From Microbacterium sp. SSM24 (GTDB lineage Bacteria > Actinomycetota > Actinomycetes > Actinomycetales > Microbacteriaceae), in assembly GCF_025989145.1 (NCBI RefSeq), contig NZ_JAPDNQ010000001.1:1984001-2048000 (forward strand): a stretch of 64,000 nucleotides of DNA. The letters are read 5' to 3'. Below are positions 42,413 through 49,772 of the stretch, one piece after another. The position numbers were made by a program, and so were the translations under genes. The stretch's first letter is position 1. Each line of letters starts with the position of its first letter. A model generated the notes under the pieces. The model was not told the DNA's origin. It ran no database searches and was given only the letters and a program-made list of their open reading frames with translations.

Positions 42413-42961
42413 GTGACCGACGACGCCGTCTCCGACCGCCCTGTGCCGGGCACCCGGCTGCTCTTCCGCTGGCGCAAATGGGACGGCGGCCCGCACTGGA
42501 TCCACGAGTGCGTGTACCTCGGCAGCGACCGATGGGGCGAGTGGTTCGGCCAGCTCCCCGGGTGGGACAGCTCGCGCCCGGGCCGCACGTTCGCGCCGCA
42601 GCATCCGAATGTCACCCTCGTGCCGCCGAGCGGCGACTGGGTGTTCACCCGCAATGCCGCGCCGCACCGCACCCGCACGTACATCGACCTCGCGTGGGAC
42701 GTGCGGTGGGACGGCGACGAGCCCACCGGCATCGACATGGATCTCGACGTCGTCGACCGCGAAGACCTCGGCGTCTACATCGACGACCGGGACGAATGGG
42801 ATGAGCACCGCGTCGCGTACGGCTATCCGCTCGACGTCGTCGAACGGCTCGAAGCGCTCGCCGTCGACCTCGAGCGCCGCGTGATCGCCGGCGAGGCGCC
42901 GTTCGACGATGCGACGCCGGGGGAGTGGCTCGCGCGCCTGGCCGCCCTCGACCTCGGGTGA
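42413..42961 (+). CDS. DUF402 domain protein
   Basis: A 182-residue DUF402 protein, related to nucleoside di/triphosphatases such as the staphylococcal Sa1684 group. Conserved acidic and aromatic segments include RTYIDLAWDV, MDLDVVDREDLGVYIDD and RDEWDEHRVAYGYP, which form the metal-binding core of the barrel. GTG start by the -10 position. It sits divergently from menF and just upstream of menG, but a quinone role is not suggested by the family. Confidence 0.85.
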   Translation: MTDDAVSDRPVPGTRLLFRWRKWDGGPHWIHECVYLGSDRWGEWFGQLPGWDSSRPGRTFAPQHPNVTLVPPSGDWVFTRNAAPHRTRTYIDLAWDVRWDGDEPTGIDMDLDVVDREDLGVYIDDRDEWDEHRVAYGYPLDVVERLEALAVDLERRVIAGEAPFDDATPGEWLARLAALDLG

Positions 42962-42975
42962 GCGCCGAGCGCGCC

Positions 42976-42981
42976 TAGACT
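42976..42981 (+). promoter_or_regulatory. -10 element TAGACT of menG
   Basis: TAGACT ends six bases before the GTG at 42988. Confidence 0.6.
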
Positions 42982-42987
42982 CGTCGC

Positions 42988-43719
42988 GTGGCATCCCACC
43001 CCTCCGAGCACGAGCCGAACCGCGCCGACCTGCACAAGGACCCCTCGCGTGTGAGCGGCATGTTCGACCAGGTGGCTCCCGCCTACGACCGCACCAACAC
43101 CGTGCTGAGCATGGGCAACGATCGCTTCTGGCGCGCCGCGACGACCCGTGCCGTGGCGCCTCGTCCCGGCCAGCGCATCCTCGACCTCGCGGCCGGCACC
43201 GGTGCGTCGAGCGTCGCGCTCGCCCGCAGCGGCGCGACCGTCGTGGCGGCGGACTTCTCGCCGGGCATGATCGCCGAAGGGCGGCGCCGGCACAGCGGCA
43301 TCCGCAATCTCTCGTTCGTCCAGGCGGACGCGACCGACCTGCCGTTCGACGACGCGGAGTTCGACACCGTCACGATGTCGTTCGGCCTGCGCAACGTGAA
43401 CGAGCCCAAGAAGGCGCTCACCGAGCTGCTGCGGGTCACGCGTCCGGGCGGGCGCCTCGTGGTGTGCGAGTTCTCGCACCCGCCGTCGCCGGTCTTCAAC
43501 GGGCTCTACCGCTTCTACAACGATCGCGTGCTGCCCGTCGTCGCCAGGGCCATGAGCTCGAACGCCGAGGCGTACGACTATCTCAACGAGTCGATCCGCG
43601 ACTGGCCGGATCAGCGCACCCTCTCGGCGTGGATCCGCGAGCAGGGCTGGACGGATGTCGCGCACCGCGACCTCTCGATGGGCATCGTCGCCCTGCACCG
43701 CGCGACGAAGCCGGCCTGA
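42988..43719 (+). CDS. menG: Demethylmenaquinone methyltransferase
   Basis: A 243-residue UbiE/MenG methyltransferase performing the final C-methylation of demethylmenaquinone with SAM. Signature segments: VSGMFDQVAPAYDRTNTVLS, ILDLAAGTGASSVAL (motif I), FVQADATDLPFDDAEFDTVT, MSFGLRNV and RPGGRLVVCEFSHP. With no ubiquinone genes visible, the substrate is most likely the menaquinone precursor. A family D inverted-repeat element separates it from the prenyl synthase. Confidence 0.94.
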   Translation: MASHPSEHEPNRADLHKDPSRVSGMFDQVAPAYDRTNTVLSMGNDRFWRAATTRAVAPRPGQRILDLAAGTGASSVALARSGATVVAADFSPGMIAEGRRRHSGIRNLSFVQADATDLPFDDAEFDTVTMSFGLRNVNEPKKALTELLRVTRPGGRLVVCEFSHPPSPVFNGLYRFYNDRVLPVVARAMSSNAEAYDYLNESIRDWPDQRTLSAWIREQGWTDVAHRDLSMGIVALHRATKPA

Positions 43720-43735
43720 GCGGCCCTCGTCGCAC

Positions 43736-43790
43736 GAGTAGCCAAGACACGCCGCACCCGCGACGCCGCGTCGGCGTGTCTTGGCGACTC
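43736..43790. repeat. Inverted-repeat element, family D
   Basis: 19-bp arms GAGTAGCCAAGACACGCCG / CGGCGTGTCTTGGCGACTC with one mismatch and a 17-bp loop, between menG and the prenyl synthase gene. Confidence 0.88.
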
Positions 43791-43830
43791 AGGCCCGGGC
43801 AGCCGGACGACTGGTCCCTGAGAGCCCCGG

Positions 43831-43836
43831 TAGGCT
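43831..43836 (+). promoter_or_regulatory. -10 element TAGGCT of the polyprenyl synthase gene
   Basis: TAGGCT ends six bases before the GTG at 43843. Confidence 0.58.
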
Positions 43837-43842
43837 GGGCAT

Positions 43843-44898
43843 GTGACTCCCTCAGCGCCGGGCTCGCGCATCGCGGGCAAGCTGGGCCTCACCGACCGCA
43901 TCTTCGCCGGGACCAGGTCCCGCAAGCTGCTCTCCGCGGTCGAGGCCGGCCTGAAGCGCGTCGACGCCGCGCTCGAGCACGAGCTGCGCAGCTCCGACGC
44001 GCTCGCCGACACGACGAGCCGCTACCTGTACGACGCGGGCGGCAAGCGCATCCGCCCGGTGCTGGCACTCCTCACGGCGCAGCTCGGCGACGGCGCGACC
44101 GACCGGGTGATCGACGGCGCGACCGCCCTCGAGATGACCCATCTCGGCTCGCTGTACCACGACGACGTGATGGATGCCGCTGACAAGCGCCGCGGTGTGC
44201 CCAGCGCCCACGCGGTGTGGGGCAACAGCGTCGCGATCCTCACCGGCGACCTCCTCTTCTCGCGCGCGAGCCAGATCATGGCGCGCCACGGCGATCGCGC
44301 CATCCAGCTTCAGGCCGACACCTTCGAGCGCCTCGTGCTCGGTCAGATGCACGAGACCGTCGGCCCGCAGGAGGGCGACGACCGCGTCGCGTTCTACCTG
44401 CAGGTGCTCTCCGACAAGACCGGATCGCTGATCGCCGCCGCCGCGCAGGCCGGCGTGATCTTCTCGAACGGCCCCGAGGAGTTCCAGCAGCCGATGGTGA
44501 CGTTCGGCGAGAAGGCCGGCGTCGCGTTCCAGCTGCTCGACGACGTCATCGACCTGTCGGCCGATCCCGACGAGACCGGGAAGGTGCCCGGCACCGATCT
44601 GCGCGCGGGCGTGCCGACCATGCCGTACCTCGTGCTCTCGGAGCGGACGGATGCCGCCTCCCGCGCGCTCCGCGACCGTATCGACGACGGCGTCGCACGC
44701 ATCGCCGACGGCGCCGATCCCGGCATCCTCGACGATGCGCTCGCCGAGCTGCGCGACCACGAGGCCACGCAGGCCACGCTCGACCTCGCGAGCGCGTGGT
44801 CGAACGAGGCGGTCGCCGCGCTGGCCCCGCTGCCCGACGGTCCGGTCCGAGAGGCCCTGACCCGTTTCGCCCAGGCCGTCGCCGACCGTTCCAGCTGA
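43843..44898 (+). CDS. Long-chain polyprenyl diphosphate synthase
   Basis: A 351-residue trans-prenyltransferase. The GGKRIRP motif is at residues 66-72, the first aspartate-rich motif DDVMD at 107-111 and the second LLDDVIDLSAD near 230. Small or bulky residues that set chain length cannot be judged with certainty, but proximity to menA and menG suggests it makes the side chain of menaquinone. The GTG start is set by TAGGCT; an overlapping ATG two bases earlier is out of frame. Confidence 0.9.
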   Translation: MTPSAPGSRIAGKLGLTDRIFAGTRSRKLLSAVEAGLKRVDAALEHELRSSDALADTTSRYLYDAGGKRIRPVLALLTAQLGDGATDRVIDGATALEMTHLGSLYHDDVMDAADKRRGVPSAHAVWGNSVAILTGDLLFSRASQIMARHGDRAIQLQADTFERLVLGQMHETVGPQEGDDRVAFYLQVLSDKTGSLIAAAAQAGVIFSNGPEEFQQPMVTFGEKAGVAFQLLDDVIDLSADPDETGKVPGTDLRAGVPTMPYLVLSERTDAASRALRDRIDDGVARIADGADPGILDDALAELRDHEATQATLDLASAWSNEAVAALAPLPDGPVREALTRFAQAVADRSS

Positions 44899-44948
44899 CG
44901 ATCGAGTCCGGGCGCAGCAGCGCCTCGAGACACACGAAAGGACCTTCC

Positions 44949-46319
44949 ATGACCAAGCTCCGACTGGCGATCGTCGGCGCGGGCCCGGCAGGCATCTACG
45001 CGGCCGACATCCTGCTCAAGGCCGAGCGCAAGTTCGATGTCTCGATCGATCTCTTCGAGCAGCTGCCCGCCCCGTACGGACTCGTGCGCTACGGCGTCGC
45101 CCCCGATCACCCGCGCATCAAGGGGATCATCACGGCTCTCCGCGAGGTGCTCGACCGTGGCGACATCCGCATCTTCGGCAACGTGCGCTTCGGCGAGGAC
45201 ATCACGCTCGAAGACCTCAAGAACCATTACCACGCTGTGATCTTCGCGACCGGCGCCATCCGCGACACCTCCCTCGACATCCCCGGCATCGACGCCGTCG
45301 GCTCGTACGGCGCCGCCGACTTCGTGAGCTGGTTCGACGGCCACCCCGACGTGCCGCGCGAGTGGCCGCTCGATGCGGAGTCGGTCGCGGTCATCGGCAA
45401 CGGCAATGTCGCGCTCGACGTGGCGCGCATGCTCGCCAAGCACGCCGAGGACCTTCTCCCCACAGAGATCCCCGACAACGTCCACGCGGGCCTCGTCGCC
45501 TCGAACGTCACCGACGTGCACGTCTTCGGCCGGCGCGGCCCCGCTCAGGTGAAGTTCACACCGCTCGAACTGCGCGAACTCGGCGAGCTGCGCGACGTCG
45601 ATCTGGTCGTCTACGACGAGGACTTCGACTACGACGAGGCGTCGAAGGCCGCCATCGCGAGCAACAAGCAGGTGCTCGTGATCGACCGCGTGCTGCAGTC
45701 GTGGCGTCAGCGGGAGTCGGTCAACAACGCCGGCGGATCGGCGTCGCGCCGTCTCCACCTGCACTTCTACGCCAAGCCGCTGGAGGTCGTGAAGGATGCC
45801 GAGGGCCGGGTGTCGTCGTTCCGCTACGAGCGCACGCGTCCCGACGGCGAGGGCGGCGTCGTCGGCACCGGCGAGACGCGCGAGCTGCCGATCCAGGCGA
45901 TCTACCGCGCGGTCGGCTACTTCGGGTCGCCGCTGCCGGGCGTGCCGTTCGACAAGCGCCACGGCGTGATTCCCAACCACGAGGGTCAGGCGCTCCACAA
46001 GGACTCCAACGAGCGGGTGTCGGGCGTGTACGCGACCGGCTGGATCAAGCGCGGGCCGGTCGGCCTCATCGGTCACACCAAGTCCGACGCGATGGAGACG
46101 GTCCGTCACCTGATCAACGACCAGGGCTCGTGGTGGACGCCCGAGGACCCGTCGGAGGACGCCATCCCGGCACTCCTCGCCGAGCGCGGAGTCATCTGGA
46201 CCGACCTCGACGGCTGGCACCGCCTCGACGAGCACGAGGTGGCGCTCGGCGCGCCGCACGGCCGCGCCCGCATCAAGGTCGTGCCGCGCGACGAGATGGT
46301 CTCGATCTCGCGCGACTGA
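44949..46319 (+). CDS. Ferredoxin/adrenodoxin-type NADP+ reductase (FprA-like)
   Basis: A 456-residue flavoprotein that shuttles electrons between NADP(H) and ferredoxin. The FAD-binding motif VGAGPAGIYAADILL starts at residue 9; the NADP domain has VAVIGNGNVALDVARML, then VHVFGRRGPAQVKFTPLELREL. The C-terminus carries GVYATGWIKRGPVGLIGHTKSDA, diagnostic of the adrenodoxin reductase family. GAAAGGACC lies before the ATG. It follows the prenyl synthase by 50 bp but has its own ribosome binding site. Confidence 0.93.
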   Translation: MTKLRLAIVGAGPAGIYAADILLKAERKFDVSIDLFEQLPAPYGLVRYGVAPDHPRIKGIITALREVLDRGDIRIFGNVRFGEDITLEDLKNHYHAVIFATGAIRDTSLDIPGIDAVGSYGAADFVSWFDGHPDVPREWPLDAESVAVIGNGNVALDVARMLAKHAEDLLPTEIPDNVHAGLVASNVTDVHVFGRRGPAQVKFTPLELRELGELRDVDLVVYDEDFDYDEASKAAIASNKQVLVIDRVLQSWRQRESVNNAGGSASRRLHLHFYAKPLEVVKDAEGRVSSFRYERTRPDGEGGVVGTGETRELPIQAIYRAVGYFGSPLPGVPFDKRHGVIPNHEGQALHKDSNERVSGVYATGWIKRGPVGLIGHTKSDAMETVRHLINDQGSWWTPEDPSEDAIPALLAERGVIWTDLDGWHRLDEHEVALGAPHGRARIKVVPRDEMVSISRD

Positions 46320-46326
46320 GCGCGCT

Positions 46327-46332
46327 TAGGCT
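46327..46332 (+). promoter_or_regulatory. -10 element TAGGCT of the second alpha/beta hydrolase gene
   Basis: TAGGCT ends six bases before the ATG at 46339. Confidence 0.58.
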
Positions 46333-46338
46333 GAGCCC

Positions 46339-47361
46339 ATGGCTGCCGAGTGGATCCCCGACGTCCTCGGGAAGCCGTTCGAGCAGCTCACGCTCGACCT
46401 CGGCATCGAGGGCGAGACCGGGCCCCTCGTCGCGACGCTCGTGCGCAGCATCCCGAGCCCTCTCGCGTCGTGGTGGCAGCCGCTGCGCGATGTCGACGTC
46501 CTCTACGTGCACGGCTGGTCGGACTACTTCTTCCAGGTCGAGCTCGCCCGGTTCTGGAACGGCCTCGGTGCCCGCTTCTTCGCCCTCGACCTGCGTCGGT
46601 ACGGACGCAGCCTTCGACCCGGCCAAGCGCCCGGCTACGTCGACGCGCTCGACGACTACGACGCCGACATCGAGGCGGCGCTCTCCGAGATGGGGCACGG
46701 AGCGGATGCCGCATCTCCGCGTCGCCTCGTGCTGCTGGGTCACTCCACGGGCGGGCTGACGCTGACACTGTGGGCGGCGCGCCATCGGGGCCGGGCGACC
46801 GCGCTGGTGCTCAACAGTCCGTGGCTCGAGCTGCAGCTGGGCGCGATCGGTCGCCAGGCCATCGCCCCGCTGGTCCACGCGCGCGCCCGCTTCGATCCGC
46901 GCGGCAGCCAGCCGCCCGTCGATCTCGGCTTCTACACGCGCGCCCAGACCGAGATCGGAGTGCTGCCGCTCGGGATCGACAAGCCCGAGTGGCGCCCCGA
47001 GCGCGGCTTCATCACGCGTCCGGGCTGGCTCGCCGCGGTCCTGGACGGGCATCGTCGCGTGGCTGCGGGAATCGACGTCGGCTGTCCCGCGCTGGTGCTG
47101 CTGTCGACGCGGTCGGCGCCGCCGGTCGCGTGGGACGAGGCGATGACGTCGGCCGACTCGGTCCTCGTGGTGGACGACATCGCGCGCAGCGCGACGCGGA
47201 TCGGCTCCCTCGTGACCGTTGCGCGCATCGACGGCGCGATCCACGACGTGTTCCTCTCCCGCACCGAACCGCGGGCCGAGGCCTACCGGCTGCTCGAGCA
47301 GTGGACGAGCGGATGCCTCGTGCCGCGGCATCCGCTTCCGGTCAGGCCCGCGCGACCTTGA
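46339..47361 (+). CDS. Alpha/beta hydrolase (serine aminopeptidase S33-like)
   Basis: A 340-residue hydrolase-fold protein. Visible are VLYVHGWSDYFFQVELARFW, the ALDLRRYGRS strand-turn, the nucleophile elbow LLGHSTGG and a C-terminal histidine in GAIHDVFLS. The lid contains the SPWLELQLG segment seen in lysophospholipase-like members. It could be an esterase or lipase; it does not look like MenH despite its position. Its last 20 bases overlap the 3' end of the convergent DUF6804-like gene. Confidence 0.85.
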   Translation: MAAEWIPDVLGKPFEQLTLDLGIEGETGPLVATLVRSIPSPLASWWQPLRDVDVLYVHGWSDYFFQVELARFWNGLGARFFALDLRRYGRSLRPGQAPGYVDALDDYDADIEAALSEMGHGADAASPRRLVLLGHSTGGLTLTLWAARHRGRATALVLNSPWLELQLGAIGRQAIAPLVHARARFDPRGSQPPVDLGFYTRAQTEIGVLPLGIDKPEWRPERGFITRPGWLAAVLDGHRRVAAGIDVGCPALVLLSTRSAPPVAWDEAMTSADSVLVVDDIARSATRIGSLVTVARIDGAIHDVFLSRTEPRAEAYRLLEQWTSGCLVPRHPLPVRPARP

Positions 47362-47665
47362 TCGTGGCGCCGGCGATGAGGAAGACGATCGCCCCGGCGG
47401 CCTGAGCGGCGATCCACACCGGACCCGAGAACGGCAACGGGAAGATCGGGTTCCACACCACGGCGATCGCGGCGAAGACCGGGATCCACCACCACTGCCG
47501 AGCCTGGCCGGCGAACCACGCGACGATGAGCGCCAGGATCGACACCACGAACCGCACGAACAGGAACCAGTCGGTCTCCATCAGGAGCGGAGCCAGGAAC
47601 AGCGCGATCGCGGCCAGGATGCCCGGGGCGAGCGCGTTGCGCTGATACGTGACGGGGGTGGCCAC
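47342..47665 (-). CDS. DUF6804-like small membrane protein
   Basis: A 107-residue protein with four closely packed hydrophobic helices (from ALAPGILAAIALFLAPLL to AAQAAGAIVFLIAGATI) and a Trp-rich middle (QARQWWWIPVFAA). It matches the DUF6804 type; function unknown. The GTG at 47665 lies two bases after the stop of YajQ, so both are probably translated from one transcript. The 3' end overlaps the convergent hydrolase gene by 20 bp. Confidence 0.72.
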   Translation of the reverse strand: MATPVTYQRNALAPGILAAIALFLAPLLMETDWFLFVRFVVSILALIVAWFAGQARQWWWIPVFAAIAVVWNPIFPLPFSGPVWIAAQAAGAIVFLIAGATIKVARA

Positions 47666-47667
47666 CG

Positions 47668-48156
47668 TCAGCGGTAGTTGACGTACTGGAGGTCGACGTC
47701 GAGGTCGGCGGCCTTCAGGAGGCGCTGAACCTCCTGCAGGTCGTCGCGCGACTTCGACTGCACGCGCAGCTCGTCTCCCTGGATCTGCGACTTGACCGAC
47801 TTGGGGCCTTCGTCGCGGATGATCTTGGAGATCTTCTTCGCGTTCTCGGACGAGATGCCGTCCTTGATCGTGGAGACGATCCGGAACTCCTTGCCGCTGG
47901 CGAAGGGCTCGCCCGACTCGAGGCTCTTCAGCGAGATGCCGCGCTTGATGAGCTTCGACTGGAACACATCGAGAACGGCCTTCGCGCGCTCCTCGGTGCT
48001 CGCCTTGATGAGCACGGACTCGCCGCTCCACTCGACGGACGCACCGGTGCCCTTGAAGTCGTAGCGCTGCTCGATCTCTTTGCGTGCTTGGTTGAGCGCG
48101 TTCTCCGCCTCCTGGTGATCGACCTTGCTGACGATGTCGAAAGAAGAATCAGCCAT
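47668..48156 (-). CDS. YajQ family nucleotide-binding protein
   Basis: A 162-residue YajQ/DUF520 protein of standard length, starting [20 protein letters not shown] and ending [11 protein letters not shown]. Family members bind cyclic di-GMP or nucleic acid, and some act as transcription-factor partners. TAGAAT lies six bases before the ATG. It is divergent from the maltodextrin operon. Confidence 0.94.
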   Translation of the reverse strand: MADSSFDIVSKVDHQEAENALNQARKEIEQRYDFKGTGASVEWSGESVLIKASTEERAKAVLDVFQSKLIKRGISLKSLESGEPFASGKEFRIVSTIKDGISSENAKKISKIIRDEGPKSVKSQIQGDELRVQSKSRDDLQEVQRLLKAADLDVDLQYVNYR

Positions 48157-48162
48157 GGCGGC

Positions 48163-48168
48163 ATTCTA
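48163..48168 (-). promoter_or_regulatory. -10 element TAGAAT of the YajQ gene
   Basis: Minus-strand TAGAAT ends six bases before the ATG at 48156. Confidence 0.58.
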
Positions 48169-48205
48169 TCCGGGCCCCGAAAGGCGACGAAGCATCCGTC
48201 CAGCT

Positions 48206-48219
48206 TGGAAGCGTTTGCA
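48206..48219. promoter_or_regulatory. cre-like LacI-family operator 1
   Basis: On the minus strand TGCAAACGCTTCCA, which fits the catabolite/LacI-family consensus TGnAAnCGnTnnCA at every fixed position. It lies 114 bp upstream of site 2. Confidence 0.7.
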
Positions 48220-48291
48220 GAACTGGGCGTTTCGCGGGGGATCCGCGATATTCGCAGATCACGAACGCGTATCGAATCCCTCAATCGTGGC

Positions 48292-48320
48292 TTGATTTTC
48301 CGCGCCGTCGTGGTAACAAT
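48292..48320 (+). promoter_or_regulatory. Promoter of the maltodextrin operon
   Basis: TTGATT, a 17-bp spacer and AACAAT (TAACAA one base earlier is the alternative -10). The transcript would have a leader of about 100 bases, unlike the leaderless neighbours, and start within operator 2. Confidence 0.55.
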
Positions 48321-48333
48321 GTAAGCGCTTGCA
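48320..48333. promoter_or_regulatory. cre-like LacI-family operator 2
   Basis: Minus strand TGCAAGCGCTTACA, a full match to TGnAAnCGnTnnCA, placed directly over the expected transcription start of the maltodextrin operon. A bound repressor would block initiation. Confidence 0.75.
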
Positions 48334-48425
48334 GTTTCTGCGAGCTGAAGAACGGCCTTCATGGTGCTCCCGCGCCGGTTGAGGCCGGTTCGGATCCCAC
48401 CAGCACTTCAGAGAGGCACACACCG

Positions 48426-49682
48426 ATGAAGGTGAACAAGAAGAGCGCACTCGCGATCAGCGCGCTCATCGCGGGCAGCGCGCTCGTTCTCTCCGGCTGC
48501 GCGAGCGGCGGCGGAGACAACGGCGACAACGGCGGCGACAACGAGGACACGACCCCCATCACTGTCTGGGTCGACATCGAGCGCAAGCCCGCGCTCGAGC
48601 CGATCTCCAAGCAGTTCACGGAGGAGACCGGCATCGAGGTCAAGCTCGTGACCAAGGACTTCGCCACGGTCGACCAGGACTTCATCAGCCAGGTCCCCAC
48701 CGGCAAGGGCCCCGACGTGATCGTCAGCCCCCACGACAAGCTCGGCGCCTATTACGCCGCAGGTGTGGTCGCGCCGCTCGAGCTCGGTGACGTCGCCGAC
48801 GGCTTCAGCGAGGCATCCCTCGCCGCCGTCACGTACGACGGCAAGGTCTACGGCGTGCCGTACTCGGTCGAGAACGTCGCGCTGGTGCGCAACGTCGACC
48901 TGGTCGCCGACCCGGCCGAGACGTACGACGAGGTCATCGCGAACGGCAAGGCTGCCGGCACGACCTACCCGTTCCTCGTCGGCCTGTCGCCGGAGCAGGG
49001 CGACCCGTACCACCTGTACCCCTTCCAGACGTCGTTCGGCTCGGCGGTCTTCGCCCAGAACGCCGACGGCAGCTACGACTCGTCGCAGCTCGTCCTCGGT
49101 GACGAGGCCGGCCAGGAGTTCGCCACGTGGCTCGGCACCCAGGGTGCCGCGGGCACCGGTGTCTTCAACGCGAACATCGACGGCGACAAGGCACGCGAGT
49201 TCTTCCTCGCGGGCGAGTCGCCGTACTACCTCACCGGACCGTGGAACATCCCCGCGATCGCCGAGGCCGGCATCAACTACGCCATCGACCCGCTCCCGAG
49301 CGCCGGTGGCGAGGAGGCCAAGCCCTTCGTCGGTGTCAACGCGTTCTTCCTCTCGAGCAAGTCGACCAACGCGCTCGCGGCGACGAACTACATCGTCAAC
49401 TATCTCAGCACCGAAGAGGCTCAGCTGAGCCTGTTCGAGGTCGGCGGACGCCCGCCGGCACTCATCTCGGCGTACGAGGCTGCTTCGGCTGACGACCCCG
49501 ACGTCGCGGCGTTCGGTGCGATCGGCCAGACCGGCGCCCCGATGCCCGCCATCCCCGAGATGGGTTCGGTGTGGTCCGACTGGGGCAACGCCGAGCTGCA
49601 GATCATCAAGGGCGAAGGCGGCGAGCCCGCCGAGATCTGGACCAAGGCTGCGGCCAACGTCCAGGCGAGCATCGACGGCTGA
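48426..49682 (+). CDS. malE: Maltose/maltodextrin ABC transporter substrate-binding lipoprotein
   Basis: A 418-residue solute-binding protein. The signal peptide ends in the lipobox LSGC with lipidated Cys25, followed by a Gly/Asn/Asp-rich linker. Mature segments such as ITVWVDIERKPALEPI, GKGPDVIVSPHDKLG, YGVPYSVENVALVRN and YLTGPWNIPAI match the MalE family. It delivers malto-oligosaccharides to the permease encoded next. An intercistronic hairpin follows and could raise malE expression over malF. Confidence 0.93.
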   Translation: MKVNKKSALAISALIAGSALVLSGCASGGGDNGDNGGDNEDTTPITVWVDIERKPALEPISKQFTEETGIEVKLVTKDFATVDQDFISQVPTGKGPDVIVSPHDKLGAYYAAGVVAPLELGDVADGFSEASLAAVTYDGKVYGVPYSVENVALVRNVDLVADPAETYDEVIANGKAAGTTYPFLVGLSPEQGDPYHLYPFQTSFGSAVFAQNADGSYDSSQLVLGDEAGQEFATWLGTQGAAGTGVFNANIDGDKAREFFLAGESPYYLTGPWNIPAIAEAGINYAIDPLPSAGGEEAKPFVGVNAFFLSSKSTNALAATNYIVNYLSTEEAQLSLFEVGGRPPALISAYEAASADDPDVAAFGAIGQTGAPMPAIPEMGSVWSDWGNAELQIIKGEGGEPAEIWTKAAANVQASIDG

Positions 49683-49699
49683 GTCGAGTCGTCCAAAAA

Positions 49700-49733
49700 G
49701 ATGGGCGGGACTCTTCCGGGAGTCCCGCCCATC
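49700..49733 (+). terminator. Intercistronic hairpin between malE and malF
   Basis: Perfect 14-bp stem GATGGGCGGGACTC / GAGTCCCGCCCATC with a six-base loop, preceded by AAAAA. It may partly terminate transcription or protect the malE message, since malF continues in the same direction. Confidence 0.75.
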
Positions 49734-49772
49734 CTCATAACCTGACCCTGACACTGCGATGAGGGAGCGTCC

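Noticed and set aside
46339..47361. Assignment of this hydrolase as MenH
   Set aside because: At 340 residues it is too long, and its lid and motif context are those of lysophospholipase-like proteins.
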